A stretch of DNA of 64,000 bases from Alcanivorax sp. Lineage in GTDB: Bacteria > Pseudomonadota > Gammaproteobacteria > Pseudomonadales > Alcanivoracaceae. The notes below the pieces were generated by a model that was given only the letters and a program-made list of their open reading frames with translations, did not search any database and was not told the origin of the DNA. A program made the position numbers and the translations under genes. Within the stretch, counting starts at the first letter, position 1. Every line of letters begins with the position of its first letter. Shown in pieces: positions 43,049 through 52,400 of the stretch. Where the stretch lies: the NCBI RefSeq assembly GCF_017794965.1, contig NZ_CP051240.1, positions 3,224,001 through 3,288,000 of the forward strand. Direction: 5' to 3'.

Positions 43049-44035
43049 ATGGATGACATCCCTCGCGCCCTGCCCGAAAAGCCGGTAAAGCTGATGGATC
43101 AGTTTCGGTTCTGGCTGAGAAAGAACCACTACAGCTACCGAACAGAGCAAACCTATGTTCACTGGGTGATCAAGTACATTCGCTACCAGCAGCTGCGGCA
43201 TCCTTCGAAGATGGGTGCCAAAGAGATAGAGGCATTTCTTTCACACCTGTCTGTGCAGCGGCATTGCAGCCCATCCACTCAGAAAATCGCCCTTAATGCG
43301 CTGAATTGTTTCTATCGTCGCTTTCTTCAGCAGGATTATGGTGAACTAAATTTTCGCCAATCGAAGCGCAAGCCCCGTATTCCTGCCGTCTTTTCTGATC
43401 AAGAGGCCCAGGCAGTGATTGCACTGATGCCTGAGCCTTCCCAGCTGATATGCGAACTGCTCTATGGCGCCGGCTTACGTGTATCCGAGGCACTTCGCAT
43501 TCGCATCAAGGATCTGGATTTTGATCGAATGATCATTACCGTGCATCAAGGCAAAGGAGACAGGGACAGGAGAACACTGCTACCCGAGTCTTGTCAGGAA
43601 CGACTGCGCCAGCAAGTTGCCATCGCTTCCAATCTGTATGAAATGGATCAAAAAAATGGCGTTGGCCCTGCATGGATGCCGCATGCGCTGAGCAGGAAAT
43701 ATCCTGGGGCAGGCTCACAGCGTATCTGGCAGTTTATTTTCCCCTCAAAAGAGCCTGCCACTGACCCGCAAACCGGGATTGTCCGGCGCCATCATTATCA
43801 TCAGGATACTGTCCGCAAGCATGTCAAACAGGCGGCCTCGGAAGCCGGCATCGCCAAGCTCTGTGGTCCTCATACGTTTCGCCACTCCTTTGCCACCCAT
43901 TTACTGGAGAAGGGCTACGACATCCGCACGGTTCAGGAGCTGTTAGGCCACAGCGATGTGTCTACTACCGAGCGCTATCTGCATGTGATGAACCGGGGTG
44001 GGCTGGGGGTGATCAGTCCGCTGGATCGGGGGTAG
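43049..44035 (+). CDS. intI: Integron integrase IntI
   Basis: A 328-residue tyrosine recombinase. Core-binding half: MDQFRFWLRKNHYSYRTEQT, TYVHWVIKYIRY. Catalytic residues: Arg in GAGLRVSEALRIR, Lys in GKGDRDRR, H-x2-R in HTFRHSFATHLLE, His in LLGHSDVSTTE and the Tyr nucleophile in RYLHV. The IntI-only insert between them is clear (LSRKYPGAGSQRIWQFIFPS, then RRHHYHQ). The end GGLGVISPLD matches IntI1 GGAGVRSPLD. The ATG at 43049 follows TATGGAG; a longer reading from 42950 would extend over the promoter. All catalytic residues are present, so it should be active. Confidence 0.93.
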   Translation: MDDIPRALPEKPVKLMDQFRFWLRKNHYSYRTEQTYVHWVIKYIRYQQLRHPSKMGAKEIEAFLSHLSVQRHCSPSTQKIALNALNCFYRRFLQQDYGELNFRQSKRKPRIPAVFSDQEAQAVIALMPEPSQLICELLYGAGLRVSEALRIRIKDLDFDRMIITVHQGKGDRDRRTLLPESCQERLRQQVAIASNLYEMDQKNGVGPAWMPHALSRKYPGAGSQRIWQFIFPSKEPATDPQTGIVRRHHYHQDTVRKHVKQAASEAGIAKLCGPHTFRHSFATHLLEKGYDIRTVQELLGHSDVSTTERYLHVMNRGGLGVISPLDRG

Positions 44036-44039
44036 GTAG

Positions 44040-44289
44040 GTGGGAGATTCAGCTTGCTGAACGAAGGGGATTTTGATCCCGGGTTTGTTCGCCCCTCCAG
44101 AGGGGCTCCTACAGCAAGAACAAGACTCCGCTGCCACCCTCCGTAAACGCTGTGCCCTCTGTGGTAAATCCGCTTTTGATCTTTGCGTGACGCATGTTGC
44201 AGCCGCGAAGCGGCATAAAAAAAACCCGGCGAAAGCCGGGTTTTTGTGTTTCATGCGTGCTGCATGAAGCGTGTTGCGTGCTGCGTTTC
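44040..44289. repeat. Convergent intergenic repeats and terminator
   Basis: A GGGGCTCCTACAGC REP-like unit (44103), a GCTGTGCCCTCTGTGGTAAA unit (44149), the terminator AAACCCGGC-GAAA-GCCGGGTTT (44222-44243, active in both directions by its A and T runs), and GCGTGCT/GCATGAA/GCGTGTT heptamers (44255-44285) running into the gcvPB stop. Confidence 0.85.
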
Positions 44290-45756
44290 TTATTCCGCCC
44301 AGGTGAGATCCAGCTCTCTTGCTGCCTTTACGTCATCCAGGCGGCGCACTGGCTGGGTGAAGGGGGCTTCCTTGACCATGTCGGGTTCGGTGCGTGCTTC
44401 TTCCAGGATGGCGGCCATGGCATCGACGAACTCGTCCAGGGCTTCCTTGCTTTCGGTTTCGGTGGGCTCGATGAGGAAGCACTCCGGCACCAGCAGCGGG
44501 AAGTAGGTGGTCGGTGCGTGCTGGTTGTAATCCAGCAGGCGCTTGGCGATATCCATGGCGGAGACACCCAGCTCTTTCGCTTCTTTGGCGAAGGTGAGGA
44601 TGAATTCGTGGCTGGCACGACGATCCGGGTAGGCGGCGGTGCAGCCCACGGCTTCCAGTCGCTTGAGCAGGTAGTTGGCTGCCAGGGTGGAGAATTCACC
44701 CACGCGGATCATGCCTTCGCGCCCCAGGGAACGGGCATAGTAGTAGGCGCGCAGCAGAACACCCGCGTTACCCATGAAGGCACTGAGATGGCCGATGCTG
44801 GTGCCAAGGATATCGGTGTCGATCCAGTGATAGCTGCCATCATCCCGCTGGCCCGCCATGGGGGTGGGCAGGTAAGGCAGCAGACGCTCGGACACACCCA
44901 CCGGGCCGGCACCGGGACCACCACCGCCGTGGGGGGTGGCGAAGGTCTTGTGCAGGTTCATGTGGATCACGTCGAAACCCATGTCACCGGGGCGCACCTT
45001 GCCGAGGATGGCGTTCAGGTTGGCGCCATCGTAGTAGAGCAGACCGCCCGCTTCGTGGACGGTTTTGGCGATGGCTTCAATCTGCCGTTCGAATACGCCA
45101 CAGGTGCTGGGGTTGGTCATCATCAGGCCGGCGGTCTGGGGACCGCAGGCGGCTTTCAGGGCCTCCAGGTCCACGTCGCCATCCTTGCCCACCGGCACTT
45201 CACGGACCTTGTAGCCACACATGACGGCGGTGGCCGGGTTGGTGCCGTGGGCCGCTTCCGGAATGAGGATTTCAGTACGCTCGTCGTCACCGCGGGCATC
45301 GTGGTAGGCACGAATCATGGCGACGCCGGCGAACTCGCCCTGGGCGCCGGCCATGGGTGCCAGAGACACGCCCTTCATGCCGGTCACTTCCTTGAGGAAA
45401 TTCTGCAGCTCGTACATGCAGCTGAGGAAACCCTGGCTGTGGCTTTCCGGGGCCAGTGGGTGGCGGTTGAGGAAGCCCGGCAGCATGGCGGCACGGTTGG
45501 CGCCACGGGGGTTGTACTTCATGGTGCAGGAGCCCAGCGGGTAGAACTGCTTGTCGATGGCGAAGTTCTTGCTGGACAGGTTGGTGTAGTGACGCACCAC
45601 CTGCATCTCGGACACTTCCGGCAGGGCCGGCTTCTGCTTGCGACGCAGGCTCGCCGGGATGGCGCCGAGCTTGTCTTCGGACACGGCTTTCGGGGCCTGG
45701 GAGACGGCACTGCGACCGGGCCGGGACAGTTGGAAAATCAGTTGGGTCTCGCTCAT
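44290..45756 (-). CDS. gcvPB: Glycine dehydrogenase (decarboxylating) subunit 2
   Basis: A 488-residue PLP enzyme subunit with the catalytic-lysine segment NLHKTFATPHGGGGPGAGPVGV (about 267-288) typical of GcvPB. Together with GcvPA it forms the P-protein of the glycine cleavage system, decarboxylating glycine and loading aminomethyl on GcvH. Its start overlaps the gcvPA stop by 4 bp. Last gene of the gcvTHPAPB operon. The split P-protein is unlike the single 950-residue GcvP of enterobacteria and pseudomonads. Confidence 0.95.
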   Translation of the reverse strand: MSETQLIFQLSRPGRSAVSQAPKAVSEDKLGAIPASLRRKQKPALPEVSEMQVVRHYTNLSSKNFAIDKQFYPLGSCTMKYNPRGANRAAMLPGFLNRHPLAPESHSQGFLSCMYELQNFLKEVTGMKGVSLAPMAGAQGEFAGVAMIRAYHDARGDDERTEILIPEAAHGTNPATAVMCGYKVREVPVGKDGDVDLEALKAACGPQTAGLMMTNPSTCGVFERQIEAIAKTVHEAGGLLYYDGANLNAILGKVRPGDMGFDVIHMNLHKTFATPHGGGGPGAGPVGVSERLLPYLPTPMAGQRDDGSYHWIDTDILGTSIGHLSAFMGNAGVLLRAYYYARSLGREGMIRVGEFSTLAANYLLKRLEAVGCTAAYPDRRASHEFILTFAKEAKELGVSAMDIAKRLLDYNQHAPTTYFPLLVPECFLIEPTETESKEALDEFVDAMAAILEEARTEPDMVKEAPFTQPVRRLDDVKAARELDLTWAE

Positions 45757-47111
45757 GCCAGCACCTCCTTGAGTGCTACCGCAAACAGATCCAGATCGCC
45801 TTCGCTGTGCACTTCGGTGGCGTTGACCAGGATGGCGTTTGGCAGGTTGTAGTCTTTCGCCAGGCTGACACCGCCCAGCACATCTTTCTCGGCCAGTTGG
45901 GCCAGCACGTCATCCGCTTCCTTCGGCAGTGTCAGCACCACTTCGTGGAAGGTGGGGGCGGTAAAGGCACGCTCCACACCCGCGATGGCGGTGAGCTTTT
46001 CTGCCAGCGCCTGGGTGTTGGCGTGGCAGTGGGCCGCCACATTGGTGAGACCATCCGGCCCCAGCAGTGAGGTGTAGATGGTGGCCGCAGTCATGGCCAG
46101 GCCCTGGTTGGTACAGATGTTACTGGTGGCCTTGGAACGGCGGATATGCTGTTCGCGGGCCTGCAGGGTGAGGGTGAAGCCCTGCTTGCCTTCCATGTCC
46201 ACGGTGCGGCCGATGATGCGGCCGGGCATCTGGCGCACGTGCTTCTGCTTGCAGCACATGAAGCCGAAGTAGGGACCACCGGAAGACAGCGGCACACCCA
46301 AAGGCTGACCTTCACCCACTACGATGTCGGCACCGTCATTGCCCCACTCACCGGGTGGCGTCAGCAGCGCCAGGGAGGTCGGATTGACCACCGCGATGAC
46401 CAGCATGCCGTTGGCCTGGGCCCAGTCGGTGAGCGCGTCCACGTCTTCCAGGGAGCCGAAGAAGTTGGGCTGGCTGATCACCAGGGCTGCATAGTCCTGG
46501 CCTTCAAACGGCTTGAGGGCGTCCAGCGGGGTCTGGCCACTGGCGGCATCGAACTCCACCATCTCCAGGGCCACATCCTGGTTTTCCACGATGGCCTTGG
46601 TGGCGGCGGTGTAGCGCGGGTTCAGGGCGGTGGGCACCAGCACCTTGCGGGACTTGCTCTTGCGGTTGGCGCGCAGGCTCATCAGCACCGCTTCGGCCAG
46701 ACCGGAGGCACCGTCATAAACAGAGGCGTTGCTCACGTCCATGCCGGTGAGACGGGTCATCAGGGTCTGGAATTCGTAGATCACCTGCAGGGTGCCCTGG
46801 CTGGCTTCCGCCTGATAGGGCGTATAGGCCGTGTAGAACTCGCCCCGGGTCGCAATCTCCCATACCGCTGCCGGAATATGATGCTGGTAGGCACCGGCAC
46901 CAATGAAGCTCACCGCGCCCGCATCCATGGCGGCGCGCTCGTTCATCAGCCGGGTCACTTCCATTTCGCTGAGGCCTTCAGGCAGCGCGTCCAGCTTGCC
47001 GGCCGCTTTCAGGTGCGCGGGAATTTCATCGAACAGATCTTCGATGCTGTCGGCGCCAATGGCGTCGAGCATGGCACGCACGTCATCGGGGGTATGGGGG
47101 ATATACGGCAT
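45753..47111 (-). CDS. gcvPA: Glycine dehydrogenase (decarboxylating) subunit 1
   Basis: A 452-residue GcvPA: RAMLDAIGADSIEDLFDEIP at the N-terminus, GAGAYQHHIPAAVWEIATRGEFYTAYTPYQ (about 71-100, a family block), NASVYDGASGLAEA and VGEGQPLGVPLSSGGPYFGF. The structural partner of GcvPB. Separated from gcvH by a 165-bp interval with facing heptamer tracts. Confidence 0.95.
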   Translation of the reverse strand: MPYIPHTPDDVRAMLDAIGADSIEDLFDEIPAHLKAAGKLDALPEGLSEMEVTRLMNERAAMDAGAVSFIGAGAYQHHIPAAVWEIATRGEFYTAYTPYQAEASQGTLQVIYEFQTLMTRLTGMDVSNASVYDGASGLAEAVLMSLRANRKSKSRKVLVPTALNPRYTAATKAIVENQDVALEMVEFDAASGQTPLDALKPFEGQDYAALVISQPNFFGSLEDVDALTDWAQANGMLVIAVVNPTSLALLTPPGEWGNDGADIVVGEGQPLGVPLSSGGPYFGFMCCKQKHVRQMPGRIIGRTVDMEGKQGFTLTLQAREQHIRRSKATSNICTNQGLAMTAATIYTSLLGPDGLTNVAAHCHANTQALAEKLTAIAGVERAFTAPTFHEVVLTLPKEADDVLAQLAEKDVLGGVSLAKDYNLPNAILVNATEVHSEGDLDLFAVALKEVLA

Positions 47112-47276
47112 TGGAAATACCTGGATAGGTTGGGATTGGCTTTGGTTCCGCAGCGCTTAACTCACGCTGGAGACTAGCTACAAGCTGCAAGCTTCAAGCT
47201 ACAAGGAAAACCGGGGTTAGGGTTTAGCTTGCAACTTGTGGCTTGTAGCTTGCCGCTGCGAATAACGGTAATGCCG
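47112..47276. repeat. Facing heptamer tracts between gcvH and gcvPA
   Basis: AGCTACA AGCTGCA AGCTTCA AGCTACA (47174-47201) and AGCTTGC AACTTGT GGCTTGT AGCTTGC (47226-47253) face each other around GGAAAACCGGGGTTAGGGTT, then a hairpin AATAACGG-TAATG-CCGTTATT (47259-47281) overlapping the gcvH end. Could act as an attenuator or 3' stabiliser inside the operon. Confidence 0.75.
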
Positions 47277-47663
47277 TTATTCGCTTTCGATCTGCGCCTG
47301 GTACTGGTCGGCGGTGAGCAGGTTGTCCAGATCGGTTTCTTCGCTCATGGCGATCTTGAACAGCCAACCACCTTCATAGGGGGCGTTGTTGACCAGCTCG
47401 GGCTCGTCTTCCAGGGCTTCGTTGATCGCCACAATTTCGCCGGAGACCGGGGCATAGATGTCGGAGGCGGCTTTCACGGATTCCACCACACCGGCTTCAT
47501 CGCCCGCGGCAACCACTTGCCCCACTTCCGGCAATTCCACATAGACCAGATCACCCATGGCGTCCTGGGCGTGGGCGGTGATACCCACGGTCACGGTGCC
47601 ATCTTCATTGCTGGCCCATTCGTGGCTGCTGGCATAACGCAGTTCGGCGGGGATCTCGCTCAT
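47277..47663 (-). CDS. gcvH: Glycine cleavage system H protein
   Basis: A 128-residue lipoyl carrier: YASSHEWASNEDGTVTVGIT at the N-terminus and the lipoylation-site region GVVESVKAASDIYAPVSGEI with the lipoyl-lysine in SVKA (about residue 64). Shuttles the aminomethyl group between P, T and L proteins. Start 47663 is the conserved MSEIPAELRY with a GGAGAG site. Confidence 0.96.
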   Translation of the reverse strand: MSEIPAELRYASSHEWASNEDGTVTVGITAHAQDAMGDLVYVELPEVGQVVAAGDEAGVVESVKAASDIYAPVSGEIVAINEALEDEPELVNNAPYEGGWLFKIAMSEETDLDNLLTADQYQAQIESE

Positions 47664-47988
47664 TGTTGGCTCTCCTGTTTGAGTCGCTGCACGCAACATG
47701 CTTCACGCATGGGCGCTGAAAATTCCTGGTTCAGTTTAAAGTTCAAAGTTGAAAGTTGAAAAGCGCGAGATGGGCATCCTGGTTTGCCATGCCCTGCCCG
47801 CGCCTTATCGCTTGAGCGCGAAACACAAAGCCCGATTCCACCCGGGCCCGACTTCGCGTTTCAACTTTAAACTTTCAACTCACTGCGCCTGACTTTGCGA
47901 TCCTGTCTGAAACAATAAAAGATCGCTTGCAGGCAAGCTCCTACGGTGGCCGCTTCAGGCGTGTTGCGTGAAGCGTGCCGCGTGGTGC
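47664..47988. repeat. Core element A with heptamer ends, between gcvT and gcvH
   Basis: 47732-47880: AGTTTAA AGTTCAA AGTTGAA AGTTGAA, a core (AGCGCGAGATGGGC ... GCCCGCGCCTTATCG ... CGACTTCGCG), and facing TTTCAACTTTAAACTTTCAACT. The core is the reverse complement of the elements at 49231 and 63850. Flanked by ACGCAAC- and GCGTGAA-type heptamers (47680-47705, 47956-47984). No gene. Confidence 0.8.
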
Positions 47989-49068
47989 TTAAATCGCTTT
48001 ATAAACCGCCTTGCCGTTACGGACGAAGGGGGCTTTGACCACCTGGGCCGGGAGACACTTGTTGCGGATTTCCACTTCTACCTTGCCGGTGGCGCCTGCA
48101 GGCAACCGTGCCAGGGCAATGGACTTGCCCAGGGTCGGCGAGAAGGTACCGCTGGTGATCTCGCCTTCTTCATCGTTGGCCAGAATCACTCTCTGATGGG
48201 CACGGAGCACGCCCTTGCCTTCCAGCACCAGCCCGACCAGTTCGGCATGACCATTCTTCTGCTGGTTGAGCAGCGCCTGGCGGCCGATGAAATCACGATC
48301 GTTGAGCACCAGGGTCCAGCCCATGTTGGCTTCCCAGGGGGTGATGCTGTCGTCCATATCATTGCCGTACAGGTTCATGCCCGCTTCCAGGCGCAAGGTG
48401 TCACGGGCACCGAGGCCCGCCGGCGCCACACCTGCCGCCAGCAACTGCTCCCACAGTGCCACGGCGTCGGCATTGGGCAGCATGATTTCCACGCCGTCCT
48501 CACCGGTGTAGCCGGTGCGGGCAATCATCCAGTCACCGTCTTCGGCGAAACCAAATACCTTGAGATTGACCACCGCCTCCGATTTGGCACCATCCAGCAA
48601 GCCGGCCAGAATCGCGCGGGCTTCGGGGCCCTGTACCGCCAGCATGGCCAGATAGGGGCGCTCCTGAATATCCACCGCAAAGCCACCGGCCTGTTTTTCC
48701 ATCCAGTCCAGGTCCGTTTCACGGGTGGCACAGTTCACCACCAGGCGATAATCATTGCCGCGCTTGTAGACAATCAGGTCATCGATGACGCCACCGCGCT
48801 CGTTGAGCATACCGGTGTACAGGGCACGGCCTGGATCGATGCGATCCACATCATTGGCCAACAGGTGACGCAGGAAATCGCGGGCACCGGCGCCGGCAAT
48901 ATCCACCACGGTCATGTGCGACACGTCGAAGACACCTGCCTTCTGGCGCACCGCATGATGCTCCTCGATTTGGGAACCGTAATTGATCGGCATGTCCCAG
49001 CCGCCAAAATCCACGATCTTGCCGCCCGCGGCCACATGCGCGTCGTACAAGGCTGTGCGATGTCCCAT
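47989..49068 (-). CDS. gcvT: Aminomethyltransferase (T protein)
   Basis: A 359-residue folate-dependent aminomethyltransferase: ALYDAHVAAGGKIVDFGGWDMPINYGSQIEEHHAVR-type N-terminus, catalytic Asp in FDVSHM-like VFDVSHMTVVD, GARDTLRLEAGMNLYGNDMD (about 244-263) and a C-terminal IALARLPAG barrel. It transfers the aminomethyl carbon to tetrahydrofolate and releases ammonia. First gene of the operon; the ATG at 49068 matches the family start and length (364 in E. coli). No glycine riboswitch was recognised upstream. Confidence 0.95.
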   Translation of the reverse strand: MGHRTALYDAHVAAGGKIVDFGGWDMPINYGSQIEEHHAVRQKAGVFDVSHMTVVDIAGAGARDFLRHLLANDVDRIDPGRALYTGMLNERGGVIDDLIVYKRGNDYRLVVNCATRETDLDWMEKQAGGFAVDIQERPYLAMLAVQGPEARAILAGLLDGAKSEAVVNLKVFGFAEDGDWMIARTGYTGEDGVEIMLPNADAVALWEQLLAAGVAPAGLGARDTLRLEAGMNLYGNDMDDSITPWEANMGWTLVLNDRDFIGRQALLNQQKNGHAELVGLVLEGKGVLRAHQRVILANDEEGEITSGTFSPTLGKSIALARLPAGATGKVEVEIRNKCLPAQVVKAPFVRNGKAVYKAI

Positions 49069-49387
49069 AACGTCACCATCATTCAAATGAGCGGCAATTA
49101 TATCCGCCAGAGGCGTGGGGGAATAGGGTGTCGGGATGGACAGGTGAGGCTTCGGAGCCAGTAACAGGGTGTCTACCGGGTATTCGCCGCCATCCGCTGG
49201 GCCGGGAGTCGTTGCGAGTGGTGATGGGCGAGTTGAAAGTTCAAAGTTTAAAGTTGAAACGCGGTTGCAGGCCGAGGGGATTGCCCGCCCCTCTCCGCGA
49301 TCACCGGTAATGGCGCGGGCACACCCCATGACAACCCTGAGAGCCTCTCTCGCGCTTTTGAACTTTCAACTTTGAACTTTCAACTAA
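49069..49387. repeat. gcvT leader and core element B
   Basis: 49069-49225 is the gcvT promoter/leader. 49231-49385 is core element B: AGTTGAA AGTTCAA AGTTTAA AGTTGAA, then ACGCGG..., a conserved TCACCGGTAATGGCGCGGGC (49301-49320), ...TCTCGCGCTTTT and facing GAACTTTCAACTTTGAACTT. No gene. Confidence 0.85.
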
Positions 49388-49416
49388 AAAAATGCCCCGG
49401 CAAGCCGGGGCATGGG
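49388..49416 (-). terminator. Terminator after lipoprotein gene 1
   Basis: Minus strand: GCCCCGG-CTTG-CCGGGGC followed by T7, 27 bp past the stop codon at 49442. Confidence 0.93.
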
Positions 49417-49441
49417 TTGTCATCGGAACGTGACCGCCAAA

Positions 49442-52400
49442 TTACTGGATGGAGGCGCTCTGATAGCTCAGGTTGATGCCTCCCGGCGGAATAATCAGAT
49501 TCACTTGCCCACCTTCCAGGCCAGCCAGAGAAATCTCCAGATCCACGTTCTTGGCTTCCAGGTTCTGCAGACCGATGAAGAGGCGCCCGTCCGGCAAGAA
49601 GTCCAGCGGCCCTTCAAGGATCACATCATCGATCGGCAAGCCCTTGACGTTGTGCTCCAATCCCAACGGCAGACTCAGTGCAGGAGCGTCAAACAGCAGA
49701 TCAAACTGGAGGCGGAACACCGGGCCATCCGGGGTGTCTACAATATAGCCTACCGGCGGGACAGTGCGCGGGCTGTTGGGATCACTGGGGTCTTCTGGCT
49801 CATAACGCACCCGCATGATGTTCGGACCCGTGGACGTCTCAATCGGCACCAGGCCCACATCGCCCACCACAGCCAAGAGATCACTCAACACCCCCTCGCC
49901 GCCAAACTGGCCAGCCAGTGCATTCACCAGATCATCTACCGCACCCAGGGTCATCTCCAGAAGATCAGTCAGGATGGGGCCCAGCACCGGGATTACATCC
50001 AGCGTACTCTGGGAATCCAGCACATTCAGATCCAGCCCCACCACGGCAGTCGCGTCCAGGTTGGTCAAGGCCAGCGTGGTCGGGTAAATCACTACCGGCA
50101 CGCCCTGCTCTTCTTCGTCGAAATCCAGGATTTCGGTGTTGAGCAAACCGGTGACATACATGATGCGGTCGCTATCACACTGACTCTGATCTTCCGAGCT
50201 ATAAGGCGGAACGCCCTCGAAGCCACAACCGGTGTTAGCAGCGGTCACCAGACCGGAGCCGCCGCCATCGCGAGGCAGAATCAAGGTAGCATTGGCCGGC
50301 GTATCTGCCGGATCGATGACATTTGCCGTTGCCACCGGCTCCCCGTTATCGATCTGAAAGTTGTTGTTCACATCCGCGCTGGGCAGGTTGCCCAGTTCCT
50401 GGAAGATGGTGTTGGCCGCCGGGCCACCCTTGAACAGGATTTCCATATCCGGGCCACCCTCTTTCAAGCCGCCGCCCAGCAGGGGTGCACTCTGGAACGG
50501 CAGGCCATCGGCAGAGCAGATGCCGGCACAGCCGGTGCCGCCGCCATTGCCCATCATGACGTAGCGATAGAGCGCTCCCTCTTCCCAGGGCTGCTCAGGA
50601 GTGAACATGACCGCACGGGTTTGGGTGGTCAGCTCACCGTCCACCGGCTCCCAGCTGCCACCATTGTCTTTTTCGACCAGGAAGGTGCCGCCCAGGGTGA
50701 TGGTGGCCGGATCCATGTTCTGGGAAAAGCGCACCTTGATAGGACGGTTGGCAGGCAGATCCACAATGGGCAGGGAGTCCACTGCCACCTGCTCCGCCGT
50801 GCTGCTGGAAGACACACAGGCGCCCTGGAAGCCACTGTCGATGGTGGCCTGACTGACCGTTTCCGTGGCGCAAGGGAACCCCGGGTACACGGTGGACGCG
50901 AAGGGACCACGGCGCACATCGTCCGAATCATTTACCACATATTCCGGGAGGGTGAAGTCGAGGCTGTTGTCCCCTTCCAGGGAATCCAGCATCTGCAGCG
51001 GGTTACCGGCCAGATCGGTGATATCCGGGGTGGTGGTCACCACATACTCCACACCATATTCAACCGGGGTCTCCGGGGTAATCACCAACGCATTCCCGTT
51101 CAACACCCAGCTGAACGACTCAGCAAGGCCGCCCTTGGTCAGCTGCAGGGAATCGCCAGCAATAATGGAATCCGGCTCCAGCGCTTCGTTGAAGTGAATC
51201 ACGATGGGCTCGCCCGGCTCCATGCGATCGGCCACGTTGCCCGGCTGCCAGGACAGCTCGGCACCGTTATCGCCATTCAGCACCGGGATAAATGGATTCA
51301 CTGCATCCACCGGCGGCAGCGGCGCGTTTTCCTGGTCGCGATAGGACTCCATGCGGAAGCTGAGCACGCCGTAGCTGTTTTCCACGCCCAGCACACGGGG
51401 CTCTACCACGGTGATGGCGTCCGTGTTGAGCTGGCCGTCCTCGATCAGGCCAGTGCCCACCAACTCCAGGTGCATGATGTTCTGGGTAAAGGCACCGTTG
51501 GCGCGAGCGTCCGCGGTGGAGGTGGCGATATCCATGAACAGTCGCAACTGCTTGGGGGCATCATCACTTTCTGCGTTGGGGTTGGGGAACAGGTAACCGG
51601 TGGCATCGGAGATGATCTGCACGGTCACTTCACCGGAGTCGAAACCCACCGGCACTTCACCGCCGATGAACACTTCCAGCGCATCCCCTTTGAGAATACC
51701 GCCCTTCTTCACGCGCAGCGGCGTGACTTCCGGGAAGTTGGGCGTGAACGCCAGTTCCGCGTACACATCACCGGACTGCTTGGAGACCGTCTTGTCCTGC
51801 AGCAAGGTACCAATCACCGGCACACAGTTGATCGGCTGGCCGGTGAGCTCGGACAGACGCACCCCGTCGTCCAGACACCCCAGGTCTTCATCTGCCGGCG
51901 GTGCATTGGTCACCAGCACCGCACGCTCGCCAGTGGTGGGCGAGGTGGTGTCTTTGGGCACCGTGGAGTGTGTAAAGGCGGCAATGGTGTCACCGGCCTC
52001 GTTCTGCACGCCATCGATCACCAGTTCATAGGTCTGGCCCGGCACCATGTCCTCTTTCGGATCCACGGTAATCGCAGTACGGCCGACCAGCATCAAGGCC
52101 GGCACGACTTCACCGTTACTCATCAGGCTGACGGTATCGCCATAGATCGCGCTGCTGGCGTCGATGGGCTGGGTGGTGCGCACCCGGAACGAGGAAAAGT
52201 CCATGCTCTTGAACTGGCCATCATCCGGGAACAGTGAGGCGACCTCGAAGGTGTCACTGGTTCGCTGGCTAGCCAGCGGGCCTTCCAGGGCGGCACGGGT
52301 GGTGAAGTTGAGCGTGCCGTCCTTGAAGGTGGTGGTTTCACCCAGCACGGTCACACCGTTCATGACCACGCGATACTCAGACGCTGGCTTGAGAGCGTCC

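Larger units (their letters stand above)
40238..44035. mobile_element. Chromosomal integron: intI plus two cassettes
   Basis: A tyrosine recombinase with the IntI-specific insert (43049-44035, +) is followed in the opposite direction by an attI-like region and two minus-strand cassettes, each ended by an attC imperfect palindrome (40626-40691 and 40238-40279). Deduced cassette limits at G|TT points: cassette 1 is 40629-42740, cassette 2 is 40241-40628. The integrase diverges from the array as in all integrons. The array is short, and ggpPS borders its far end. Confidence 0.92.

Noticed and set aside
44194..45852. A 552-codon open frame antisense to gcvPB
   Set aside because: Gly/His-rich shadow of the PLP enzyme gene and without a ribosome-binding site.
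49069..49225. Glycine riboswitch upstream of gcvT
   Set aside because: None of the conserved aptamer core segments could be recognised in the leader.
49412..52237. A 941-codon open frame on the plus strand
   Set aside because: Antisense shadow of the large lipoprotein gene; His/Gln/Arg-rich and domain-free.
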